Source of the DNA: Serratia plymuthica
Lineage (GTDB): Bacteria; Pseudomonadota; Gammaproteobacteria; Enterobacterales; Enterobacteriaceae
Assembly: GCF_018336935.1 (NCBI RefSeq)
Contig: NZ_CP068771.1
Location: 1-64,000 of the forward strand
Direction: 5' to 3'
DNA: 64,000 nucleotides
Part shown: piece by piece, positions 1 through 8,049 of the stretch
How the letters are laid out: each line of letters starts with the position of its first letter
Position numbering within the stretch: the first letter of the stretch is position 1
The notes under the pieces: generated by a model
The model's input: the letters and a program-made list of their open reading frames with translations, nothing else
What the model was told of the DNA's origin: nothing
The model's database searches: none
Made by a program: the position numbers and the translations under genes

Positions 1-285
1 ATGAACATAAATGAAATTATCACCCACATAAAAGAAAAAATTATCTTTGAAGATCTCGAACTCAGCGAGTGGGGACATGAATTGTCAGATATTAAAGATG
101 ACACTCTTTTATTGTCTGAGGAAGGCTTAGCATTAGACTCTGTCGATGTTCTGGATATTTTCGTTGGAATCCAAAAAGAATACAGCATTGACCTGGGGGA
201 GATCACAAATGAGTTGATGGAAAAGCATTGTCAATCTCCTTTGACCCTGGCCGAATTGGTTATCGATAAATGTGGTGCTCGCTGA
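1..285 (+). CDS. admA: Acyl carrier protein of andrimid polyketide chain
   Basis: A 94-residue acidic protein of carrier-protein size. The phosphopantetheine attachment motif is LDSVD, with the Ser at about residue 47. In the andrimid pathway AdmA carries the growing octatrienoyl chain made by the type II PKS enzymes encoded just downstream, and AdmF then transfers this acyl group onto beta-Phe. The reading frame begins at the first base of the window with ATG, so the ribosome binding site and any promoter lie outside, and an N-terminal extension upstream cannot be excluded. The symbol is given from gene order and size, which match the andrimid cluster from here to admT. Confidence 0.85.
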   Translation: MNINEIITHIKEKIIFEDLELSEWGHELSDIKDDTLLLSEEGLALDSVDVLDIFVGIQKEYSIDLGEITNELMEKHCQSPLTLAELVIDKCGAR

Positions 286-392
286 AAACAATCTGATAGA
301 TAGCTATTCAAGTCAGTTAAAAGTGAATTTCATTCCACGGTCAAAAATGTCCTGGGGGCTGACTGTTCAACCCATAGATAGCGCTGGATAAC

Positions 393-1055
393 ATGAAAAC
401 ACTGATTATAAAAAATCATCAATCGGCAATCGTTGATTGCTTACAGGATAATCTCATTGAGGACAGCGTCGACCTGTTTTCATTGGATGAAACCGATGAT
501 GTGAAAGAAGACCTGGTAAAGAAGCTGGAAACGGATGGCCGAACATACGAAAATATCATTATTGACGTAAGGTATAATGAAGAGCATTGCCTGACATCAA
601 TATTTAATGGCGATGCCATTCATAATGATATTTTTTCGGGAAGATTGGTTGATGATATAAACTTTTTAATGAAGGTAATGAAACGAATCATTCTGACTAA
701 CATGAAGTTAGATAACTGCAAGTTTTTCTTCTTGTTAAAAGATGATTCGTTTGGATATTTGGATGCGAATGATAGCTCGCCTACATACAACGAAGCCATG
801 ATATCAATGTCGAAATCTCTGGCAAAAGAATATTCTCGTTACAATATGTTTTTCAATGCACTGGTTATCCAACCTGAATTAAAAGAGCTGGATCTCAATA
901 GGCAGGGCAAAGAACTTTTAAAAAATTACGCATTAAAATATAAGTCAAATAGCTACCTGGACGTTTCGAAATTTATTTTATCGATGATTGAAAATGATTT
1001 TCCGATTAACGGGGCAACGATACGGCTAGGAAATGGAGTGGTTGACTATGTCTAA
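393..1055 (+). CDS. admB: Degenerate short-chain dehydrogenase-like protein, AdmB
   Basis: A 220-residue protein in the admB position. The C-terminal half resembles the end of a ketoreductase of the SDR family: YNEAM near residue 132, then a helix with SMSKSLAKEYS, then an NALVIQP segment like the NAIAPG of FabG. The expected YxxxK active site reads Y-N-E-A-M (Lys replaced by Met), and the N-terminus lacks the TGxxxGxG cofactor motif. It is therefore probably not an active NADPH reductase by itself; a structural partner of AdmC is one inference. It overlaps admC by 8 bases, which points to translational coupling. A gap of 107 bases separates it from admA. Confidence 0.7.
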   Translation: MKTLIIKNHQSAIVDCLQDNLIEDSVDLFSLDETDDVKEDLVKKLETDGRTYENIIIDVRYNEEHCLTSIFNGDAIHNDIFSGRLVDDINFLMKVMKRIILTNMKLDNCKFFFLLKDDSFGYLDANDSSPTYNEAMISMSKSLAKEYSRYNMFFNALVIQPELKELDLNRQGKELLKNYALKYKSNSYLDVSKFILSMIENDFPINGATIRLGNGVVDYV

Positions 1056-1797
1056 GAAAGTCGTTCTCGTCACCGGAGGGGGAAGAGGGATCGGAAGAGA
1101 GATCTGCATGGAATTCGCCTCTGAAAACACCCATGTAGCTTTGACGTATACCCGCGATGCCGATAGCGCAGAACAGGTCAGGCAGACGCTGGAAAAAAGC
1201 AATGTATCTTGTTCCGTTCATAAGCTAGACGTCCAAGACTTTCACATGTGTCAGTCAGTAGTCGAAGCGGTTGAACGTGAGTACGGGACCATTAATGTTC
1301 TGGTGAACAATGCCGGGGTGACGCTGAGTAAACAATTCGTAAATTGCGATGAAGCGGAAAACAAAGCCGTGCTATCGACCAATCTTCAAGGCGTGATGAA
1401 CATGACGCTGGCGACGGTACCCTCCTTGAAAAAGTCTACCAGGAATGATGAATCCGGGCGAATTGTTAACATATCATCTAACACCTCTCTATGCGGAAAT
1501 GCAGGCCAGGTCGCCTACAGCGTGACCAAAGCGGGAGTAAATGGTTTTACTCGCTTATGTGCAAGAACGCTTGCCAGTCACAATATATTTGTGAATGCCG
1601 TTGCTCCGGGCTACATCGATACTGATATGACCCATGACCTTCCTGAAAGTACGTACTCCCATGTATTACTCGTGTCGGCGATAAAGCGAACAGGCTGCGT
1701 CAAAGACGTGAGCTCAATCGTGCAACTGCTGTGCGGCGACCACTGTAATTACATGACTGGTCAGGTGCTCCATATCGATGGCGGGAAGTTTTGCTAG
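1048..1797 (+). CDS. admC: 3-ketoacyl-ACP reductase (FabG-like)
   Basis: A 249-residue classical SDR. It has the cofactor motif TGGGRGIG near residue 9, NNAG at about 87-90, a catalytic serine region NISSNTS, Tyr157 and Lys161 in YSVTK, and PG in NAVAPGYID. It would reduce the beta-keto group on AdmA-bound intermediates during octatrienoyl synthesis, using NADPH, in the cytoplasm. I chose the ATG at 1048 over the upstream ATG at 1033 because the first residue then directly precedes SKKVVLVTGG, and GGAG lies 10 bases upstream. The start overlaps the admB stop. No enoyl reductase is seen in the cluster, which fits a polyene product. Confidence 0.9.
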   Translation: MSKKVVLVTGGGRGIGREICMEFASENTHVALTYTRDADSAEQVRQTLEKSNVSCSVHKLDVQDFHMCQSVVEAVEREYGTINVLVNNAGVTLSKQFVNCDEAENKAVLSTNLQGVMNMTLATVPSLKKSTRNDESGRIVNISSNTSLCGNAGQVAYSVTKAGVNGFTRLCARTLASHNIFVNAVAPGYIDTDMTHDLPESTYSHVLLVSAIKRTGCVKDVSSIVQLLCGDHCNYMTGQVLHIDGGKFC

Positions 1798-1817
1798 AGA
1801 TTTAATGAGGCAGGATA

Positions 1818-4022
1818 ATGAAAGGTTCAATCGTAATTTCTGGTATGGGGCTCTACACCCCACCTGTTACTGATTTAAGCGAATTAGCACGTTTTTCTAC
1901 AGATCATCATCGGTTAATCAACAATCATGAATATAATGAATTGGGGATTAAGAATGCCACCGTGTCCGTCTTCGATAAAACATGTACGGAATCCTTTGGC
2001 AAACACGGCTGGGTGAATAACGCCTCTATTTTTGCCTTAAGAGCCACGGAAGCCGCTATCAAAAACTCGGGAATAAACCTGGCAGAGTACGATATGAGTC
2101 GAATCTCTATCGTATTAGGCAGCTATAATTCCGGCACCGACAGCTACTCAACAATATTTAATAAGGTGCTGAACAATGAGCAGGACAGCGTATCGTACAG
2201 CGAATTGATGTCTTCAATGTTATCGCATTGTGGGAACGCCATTGCCGCTCGTTACAATATCCAAGGGAAGAAAATTGTCGTATCTTCCGCTTGCTCTTCG
2301 AGCTTAACGGCGGTGGGGATAGCGACGGATCTGCTTCACTCCGATAAAGCGGATGTGGTGATCTGTGGTGGTTCTGATTGTGTCGATCTCCCCGTGGTGG
2401 CCGGTTTCAACAGTCTAAGTGCGTTGAATGAAGGTCGATGTGCGCCGTTTTCTAAGCCTGCAGGGATCAATTTAGGGGAGGGGGCGGGCATACTCATACT
2501 CACCAAAAACAAAGATAATCTTCATAATAAGTGGTTAATCACCGGCTACGGGGCCTCCAGCGATGCGTATCACGAAACCTCCCCAGAGCCGAACGGCGTT
2601 GGCGCTATTCAGGCAATTGATGCGGCATTATCGGCCGCAAGCCTGAGCAGAAATGACGTCGATTTGATTTCAGCGCATGCTACCGGCACGGGGGCAAACG
2701 ATATCCCAGAGTCAAAAGCGTACGAGAAATTATTTGGTCTTGATGTGCCAGTCAGCGTAATGAAGCCATTTTACGGCCATACCCTCGGGGCATCTGGCAT
2801 CGTAGAACTGATCAGTGTCTTATCCCTGCTAGATGTGGGTATCACGCCAGAAAACAACAACCTGAGAGAGCTGAGAGAAGGGTGCAGCCCCATAAACCTC
2901 AACTACAGGGATTATCCTAGCGATAAAGTCCGTACCGTCCTGGCAAGCAGTTTTGGATTTGGTGGCAGTAACAGTGCCGTTATTGTGACTAAACGAACGA
3001 ATGAACGAGACCCCAAATACACTAAGTCAGCAATACCTATCGTGAAAGCAAGCGCGAATGACGGAGTGGCAAAAACGGTTATTGACACCCAAAAGGGTGT
3101 TATTAAGGACGAATGTAAGATTCATTTGCAAAACAAGAGGTTCAAACGCGACTCACCGGAAATCAAATACTGCATTGAGTCGGTAGGCGATGTGATGAAT
3201 GGTTTTGAACAGGTCTTGCAAAGTAATGCCAGAGCTGGGGTGATTACTGGCAACTCACTGCGTCCACAACGATGTCTGGAAAATTTCCTCTCGTCGATCT
3301 ATGAGGGTGATCCCCGGTATGCAAGTGCGCGCCACTTTCCGGGACATATCGTCAGTGCAACTTGTGGTCAGGTGTCTATCGCGCACAAGATTATCGGTCA
3401 CTCAACGGTGTTGTGCAGTCCGACAGCGGCGTTCGAATATACCGTGGATCTTCTGAGAAATGAGACACAGGACTTTATGATTGCCTGTTCAAGTGACGAT
3501 GTGACAACGGTTCAGGAAGAATTTATCCATCAATTTTTAGCAAGCTCAGACTATGCGATGGCTAAAGGAAGCGCTGCCCTTCTTCTTTCGAGCCGGGAGC
3601 AACTTTCCAAATGTGATCTTGCGCCTGCAGCATGGGTTCGAAGCATACTTCATTCGTCCTACAACGGATTGGTGCTCAGGAATGATGAAAAGTTCCACCG
3701 CATCCTGGATCGACTCATCCTCGAATCTTGTGAAGAAGCCTGCATTAGTTTTACTGACATAGAGCATTGTCTCGTATCAAATGCGTTGGCAGACAACAGC
3801 ATCGTCGACGGGGTGAAACACTTGTTGGCCCAATATCACCCCCATCTTGTTGTGGAGAGTAAGAATGACAAGAGACTCTCATCCGACTTTATGACACATA
3901 TCGTTGACGCAACTGAGATGATTTCGACGGGCATTAAAAGCGACGTGTTGGTGATATCCATTGATCTGTCTTCTAATGTGGGAGTATGCATCATTTCAAG
4001 TCAAGACAGTCCGATGAGATAG
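1818..4022 (+). CDS. admD: Ketosynthase fused to a chain-length-factor-like domain
   Basis: A 734-residue protein made of two thiolase-fold halves. The first half (about 1-395) is an intact beta-ketoacyl synthase: Cys159 in SSACSSSL, His287 in SAHATGTG and His321 in FYGHTLGA. The second half (about 430-734) is KS-like but its nucleophile region reads STVLCSPTAA with no catalytic Cys in register, as in chain length factors of type II PKS. AdmD would perform the decarboxylative elongations that build the octatrienoyl chain on AdmA. The fusion of KS and CLF in one polypeptide is unusual, since they are normally separate subunits. It follows admC after 20 bases. Confidence 0.88.
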   Translation: MKGSIVISGMGLYTPPVTDLSELARFSTDHHRLINNHEYNELGIKNATVSVFDKTCTESFGKHGWVNNASIFALRATEAAIKNSGINLAEYDMSRISIVLGSYNSGTDSYSTIFNKVLNNEQDSVSYSELMSSMLSHCGNAIAARYNIQGKKIVVSSACSSSLTAVGIATDLLHSDKADVVICGGSDCVDLPVVAGFNSLSALNEGRCAPFSKPAGINLGEGAGILILTKNKDNLHNKWLITGYGASSDAYHETSPEPNGVGAIQAIDAALSAASLSRNDVDLISAHATGTGANDIPESKAYEKLFGLDVPVSVMKPFYGHTLGASGIVELISVLSLLDVGITPENNNLRELREGCSPINLNYRDYPSDKVRTVLASSFGFGGSNSAVIVTKRTNERDPKYTKSAIPIVKASANDGVAKTVIDTQKGVIKDECKIHLQNKRFKRDSPEIKYCIESVGDVMNGFEQVLQSNARAGVITGNSLRPQRCLENFLSSIYEGDPRYASARHFPGHIVSATCGQVSIAHKIIGHSTVLCSPTAAFEYTVDLLRNETQDFMIACSSDDVTTVQEEFIHQFLASSDYAMAKGSAALLLSSREQLSKCDLAPAAWVRSILHSSYNGLVLRNDEKFHRILDRLILESCEEACISFTDIEHCLVSNALADNSIVDGVKHLLAQYHPHLVVESKNDKRLSSDFMTHIVDATEMISTGIKSDVLVISIDLSSNVGVCIISSQDSPMR

Positions 4023-4153
4023 TGTTTATAAACGAAAAGGACAGGCAGTGGTTTGATTTCATTTCCTTCGGGAGAGTGAAGCGTGCCACCGCCTTTACAT
4101 TCCCACCCTGTATTCTGATTAAATAATATCAAGTCTTGAGGAGGTGGTTTATT

Positions 4154-4486
4154 ATGCGCGAAAAAAATACGCATGGGGCTATTATTGATGCCGTCTCGAA
4201 TGAAACATTCTCTATGCTATTTAACAGTGACTGCCTTTTTTTTGAAGGGCATTTTCCTGACAATCCGGTTGTTCCGGGTGTACTGCTGTTAGATACCATC
4301 TATGACAATCTGTTAAAAACAGGGGTGTCGAATATTGCCGGGATTGATAATGCACGGTTTTACAAGACTGTCCTGCCCAACGAAAAAGTCATTGTTAAAA
4401 TCAATGATCAACCGGATAAAGTAGTTTGCACTGTGAAAAATGAAACAGGTAAAGTACTCAAAGTCAGTTACATAAAAGCGCAATAA
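4154..4486 (+). CDS. admE: FabA/FabZ-like hotdog dehydratase
   Basis: A 110-residue single hotdog domain. It contains the dehydratase signature GHFPDNPVVPGVLLLD: the catalytic His is in GHFP, and the acidic residue is an Asp (LLLD), as in FabA, rather than the Glu of FabZ. It would remove water from 3-hydroxyacyl-AdmA to set the conjugated double bonds. A strong GAGGAGGTGG ribosome binding site 8 bases upstream selects the ATG at 4154, not the in-frame TTG at 4136. The stop is followed after one base by the start of admF. AdmG downstream is a second hotdog protein with complementary active-site features. Confidence 0.82.
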   Translation: MREKNTHGAIIDAVSNETFSMLFNSDCLFFEGHFPDNPVVPGVLLLDTIYDNLLKTGVSNIAGIDNARFYKTVLPNEKVIVKINDQPDKVVCTVKNETGKVLKVSYIKAQ

Positions 4487-4487
4487 T

Positions 4488-5312
4488 ATGATCGATTACT
4501 CAACTCAATCAGATATTACGGTCTTAGGCGATGCGGCACCTTTTCTCGACGTGAACGACTCTCTGCTGAGTATTGCAAAAGGTTGTCGGAATCTTATCGA
4601 GCATCAAAGTGGGATCAATGCTCACAAAATCCCTTTGTCCCGGCATAAAGACTACGAACTGCGAACGGTCACAGAAGTTCTGCAAGAAGCGAAGAGACGC
4701 GGGCTTGATTTAAGAACAGAGAATCCTTTTGAAAAGAAAATAATTGGCAATTGCCAAACCATTTCATTGTTATGTCTCGGTATCATGCGTGAGCTGTCGA
4801 TCCCGGCACGATATCGATTCTGTCTGTGTGAATATTTTGAGCCAGATTCCTATGCAGAACACATTGTCCTTGAGTACTGGTGCACTTCAGGTCAAAAATG
4901 GCAGATCCTGGACCCAACGGTCACCCGCGAGATTATTGAAAAGAACCAAACTCAAAATTTTGTCGATTTCGAGTTTGATAACATTCCGAGAAATAAGTCC
5001 AATCTCTTTACCGATATATGGAAGAAATATCGGTGCGGTGATTTAGACCTCGATACCATTCATCATCGTTCGTACAGAAAGATCCTTGGGCTGGAGCGAT
5101 TCGTATGGAGAACACTACAGGACGTTCTGGCTTTGCATAAAGTGGAACTTTTTTACTGGGACTACTTTGATTTTAAGCAGTATGTGAACGAACCCCAATT
5201 AGTGGACGAGATCATTGAAAATATCGATGAAAGTAGAAAAGAGATGAACAGCATCAATCTTGAATTTGAAGGGTTCATTAACTTCCATCCTTATCAAAGA
5301 GATTATAAGTAA
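4488..5312 (+). CDS. admF: Transglutaminase-like amide synthase AdmF
   Basis: A 274-residue papain/transglutaminase-fold protein. The catalytic triad is visible as Cys89 (IIGNCQTIS), His125 (AEHIVLEYW) and Asp142 (ILDPT). In andrimid biosynthesis a transglutaminase homologue replaces an NRPS condensation domain: it takes the octatrienoyl group from AdmA as a thioester on its Cys and passes it to the amine of (S)-beta-Phe held on AdmI (established for AdmF of Pantoea agglomerans). The coding sequence starts one base after admE and its stop overlaps the admG start by one base, so the three are translationally linked. AdmS at 22.1 kb is a paralogue. Confidence 0.9.
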   Translation: MIDYSTQSDITVLGDAAPFLDVNDSLLSIAKGCRNLIEHQSGINAHKIPLSRHKDYELRTVTEVLQEAKRRGLDLRTENPFEKKIIGNCQTISLLCLGIMRELSIPARYRFCLCEYFEPDSYAEHIVLEYWCTSGQKWQILDPTVTREIIEKNQTQNFVDFEFDNIPRNKSNLFTDIWKKYRCGDLDLDTIHHRSYRKILGLERFVWRTLQDVLALHKVELFYWDYFDFKQYVNEPQLVDEIIENIDESRKEMNSINLEFEGFINFHPYQRDYK

Positions 5313-5707
5313 TGCCAGAGTTTATGAAAGGGGCGCATGCTCAACCTTTTTCTTTTATTGGAACCGTTGAGGATATGTCTGAACATGAAATGACGTCCAG
5401 GGCGGATTTCTCTGAAGAGAAGACCTACAGGAAGTGTTGCCAAAACGCATGGCCTTTGATTGTCGAATCATTAGCTCAGGCAGCAGGAATTCATATAAAA
5501 AACCAGCTGGACCCTAATTACAGTGGTTATTTAGTCGGTTTGGATGATCTAAATATTCAGCAAGCTGGAGACATTATACCTGACTACCGCTTAGTCACAA
5601 AAATGGTCAGCCGTCTTGATAAAAAATACTTATATCACTGCGAAGCGTTTACCAGCACCAACCATTCGCTCCTTTCTTGTAACATTCTACTGTCAAGTTC
5701 AGATTGA
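5312..5707 (+). CDS. admG: Hotdog-fold dehydratase-like protein lacking the usual His
   Basis: A 131-residue hotdog protein. It keeps the FabZ-type glutamate helix VESLAQAAG, but the segment where FabZ has HFPGxPxxPG reads KTYRKCCQNAWP, so the catalytic His is absent. It is likely a partner or specificity subunit of AdmE, which has the His but carries Asp instead of Glu; this pairing is inference. The start overlaps the admF stop by one base. It is the last gene of the first tight transcription block; about 340 AT-rich bases separate it from admH. Confidence 0.75.
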   Translation: MPEFMKGAHAQPFSFIGTVEDMSEHEMTSRADFSEEKTYRKCCQNAWPLIVESLAQAAGIHIKNQLDPNYSGYLVGLDDLNIQQAGDIIPDYRLVTKMVSRLDKKYLYHCEAFTSTNHSLLSCNILLSSSD

Positions 5708-6045
5708 AACTGATCCCATTAATGAGTATGTCAGAACCATAAATATTCTAATTCGATATGAATGATATTGAGCGAAAAGCTCGGGCGGTGAATACGTTAG
5801 CCTGCATAACTTTAATACATGAAAGGTTAAAGTGTGGCGTGGCATTTGTATTATATCGCCAGGGGGGATTCCATTTAAGACGTTAATTTAAAGGTGAGTG
5901 CAGTAATAGGTGCATGTTTAATTAATTACATGTAGCGATTCTCTTAATTTTAAAATAACCGTCATTTAAATGAATGTCGCCAAAACTGATTCATATTTAA
6001 ATGTAAAAATGACTAATTCAAGTTGAAATTAATTGGTGGATGAAA
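5708..6045 (+). promoter_or_regulatory. AT-rich leader of admH with a palindrome
   Basis: No gene is seen in this stretch. It is strongly AT-rich and contains a perfect 12-base palindrome TCATTTAAATGA at 5962-5973, a candidate operator. A weak Shine-Dalgarno GGTGG precedes admH. It probably carries a separate promoter for the admH-onward block, but I could not assign convincing -35 and -10 boxes. Confidence 0.4.
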
Positions 6046-7671
6046 ATGAGTATTATAAACGAAAATGGTAATGAGTTTGTTATTTCTTCTGCAGAAAACT
6101 TGTCTCAAGCCGAAATGACGAGTTTCCACATTTCATCGGGTAAAGATGTTTCCCTGGAAGAGATCGCCTGCGCGGCAAGGCTTCATCAACCTGTCACCCT
6201 CGATGACAACGTGGTAAACAGAGTGACAAGATCGCGTGAAATTCTGGAGAGCATGGTATCAGACGACAGAGTCATTTACGGCGTCAATACGAGTATGGGC
6301 GGTTTCGTCAACTATATCGTCCCTATCGATAAAGCCAATGAGCTTCAGAACAACTTAATTAATGCCGTTGCAACCAATGTGGGGAGATATTTCGACGATA
6401 CGACGGTCCGCTCCACCATGCTTGCGCGAATAGTCTCATTGTCTCGTGGTAACTCAGCCATTTCGATCGCTAACTTCAAAAAATTAGTCGAAATTTATAA
6501 CCGAGGGATAGTCCCCTGTGTTCCTGAAAAAGGTTCGCTTGGGACAAGTGGTGATCTGGGGCCACTGGCTGCCATTGCGCTGGTTTGTACAGGCCAATGG
6601 AAAGCGCGTTACCAGGGCGAGCAGATGAGTGGGTTGATGGCACTCAAAAAAGCGGGGATCTCTCCGATGGAGCTCAGCTTTAAAGAAGGCCTGGCCCTGA
6701 TCAACGGTACGTCAGCCATGGTGGGCTTAGGGGTACTACTGTATGACGAAGTAAAACAGTTGTTCGACACGTACCTCACTATTACCTCGTTGTCGATTGA
6801 AGGGCTGCACGGTAAAACGAAACCATTTGAACCCGCCGTACACAGAATGAAGCCACATCCAGGGCAGCTTGAAGTTGCCACCACCATATGGGAAACGCTG
6901 GCCGGCTCTTCACTGGCCGTGAACGAACATGAAGTCGAAAAGATGATTGCCGAGGAAATGGATGGCTTAGTCAAAGCGAGTAACCATCAGATTGAGGACG
7001 CGTATTCGATCCGTTGTACACCTCAAATTCTTGGACCAGTCGCGGATACCCTGAAGAATATTAAACAAACCTTGACTAATGAGCTGAATTCTTCCAACGA
7101 CAATCCGTTGATTGACCAAACCACGGAAGAGGTATTCCATAATGGGCATTTTCATGGTCAATACGTATCCATGGCCATGGATCATCTGAATATTGCGCTG
7201 GTGACGATGATGAACCTCGCCAACCGTCGCATCGACAGGTTCATGGATAAGTCCAACAGCAACGGTTTACCCGCGTTTCTGTGTGCAGAAAATCCGGGAT
7301 TACGTTTGGGGCTGATGGGGGGCCAGTTCATGACGGCGTCGATCACTGCTGAATCCAGAGCCTCCTGCATGCCTATGTCAATACAGTCGCTGAGCACCAC
7401 CGGAGACTTTCAGGACATTGTCTCTTTTGGGCTGGTTGCCGCTCGCCGCGTAAGAGAGCAGTTAAAGAATCTTAAATATGTGGTCTCGTTCGAATTACTG
7501 TGTGCTTGTCAGGCCGTCGATATACGTGGAACCGCTGGTTTATCGAAACGAACGCGTGCGCTCTATGAACAAACTCGCACGCTTGTGCCTTATTTAGAAG
7601 AAGATAAAACCATCACCGATTATATCGAGTCCATTGCTCAAACCGTGTTAACAAAAAATCGTGATATTTAA
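6046..7671 (+). CDS. admH: Phenylalanine 2,3-aminomutase (MIO enzyme)
   Basis: A 541-residue member of the aromatic ammonia-lyase/aminomutase family. The MIO electrophile triad is Thr167-Ser168-Gly169 in GSLGTSGDLG, with the catalytic Tyr78 in VIYGVNTSMGG. The Thr-Ser-Gly variant, in place of Ala-Ser-Gly, is characteristic of the Pantoea andrimid aminomutase, and the numbering agrees with it if translation starts at this ATG (MSIINENG). An ATG six bases upstream at 6040 is the alternative. The enzyme converts L-Phe to (S)-beta-Phe, the substrate of AdmJ. The protein is full length for the family, with no disruption. Confidence 0.95.
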   Translation: MSIINENGNEFVISSAENLSQAEMTSFHISSGKDVSLEEIACAARLHQPVTLDDNVVNRVTRSREILESMVSDDRVIYGVNTSMGGFVNYIVPIDKANELQNNLINAVATNVGRYFDDTTVRSTMLARIVSLSRGNSAISIANFKKLVEIYNRGIVPCVPEKGSLGTSGDLGPLAAIALVCTGQWKARYQGEQMSGLMALKKAGISPMELSFKEGLALINGTSAMVGLGVLLYDEVKQLFDTYLTITSLSIEGLHGKTKPFEPAVHRMKPHPGQLEVATTIWETLAGSSLAVNEHEVEKMIAEEMDGLVKASNHQIEDAYSIRCTPQILGPVADTLKNIKQTLTNELNSSNDNPLIDQTTEEVFHNGHFHGQYVSMAMDHLNIALVTMMNLANRRIDRFMDKSNSNGLPAFLCAENPGLRLGLMGGQFMTASITAESRASCMPMSIQSLSTTGDFQDIVSFGLVAARRVREQLKNLKYVVSFELLCACQAVDIRGTAGLSKRTRALYEQTRTLVPYLEEDKTITDYIESIAQTVLTKNRDI

Positions 7672-7779
7672 CGATTGAAGCAGGAGGGGGCGTGACTTAG
7701 CCCTCCAACCTAATCGTGTTGCTGACTTCGGTGATCCCTGGTGACGGATCGCAGAACGAATGATAATGGAAAGCGAAAC

Positions 7780-8049
7780 ATGAAAAAATATGAGATTGAA
7801 CAAATACTTAAAAATGAAATTAAGTTAATAAACAATTACAGTGATAGCGTAAATATCGACGGGCAGGCTAAACTGAAAGATATCCTCGACTCGGTGGATA
7901 TTCTTCAGTTTGTTTACAAAATAAATAAAGATTACGGCCTGTCATTTGGCAGTAATATTGGCGATGAACAGCACCTGGATACGCTCGATAAAGTGGTCTC
8001 CTGGGTGCACTCTGCAATCATTAAAAAGGCCGAAAATGGCGACAAATAA
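7780..8049 (+). CDS. admI: Free-standing carrier protein for beta-phenylalanine
   Basis: An 89-residue carrier protein with the phosphopantetheine motif LDSVDIL, Ser38. In the andrimid pathway AdmI holds beta-Phe loaded by AdmJ and presents its amine to AdmF. The ATG at 7780 (MKKYEIEQ) is chosen over an in-frame GTG at 7741 because a purine-rich GGAAAG lies just upstream and the shorter protein fits a carrier domain. The 3' end overlaps admJ by 14 bases, matching the functional pairing of carrier and adenylation enzyme. Confidence 0.88.
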   Translation: MKKYEIEQILKNEIKLINNYSDSVNIDGQAKLKDILDSVDILQFVYKINKDYGLSFGSNIGDEQHLDTLDKVVSWVHSAIIKKAENGDK

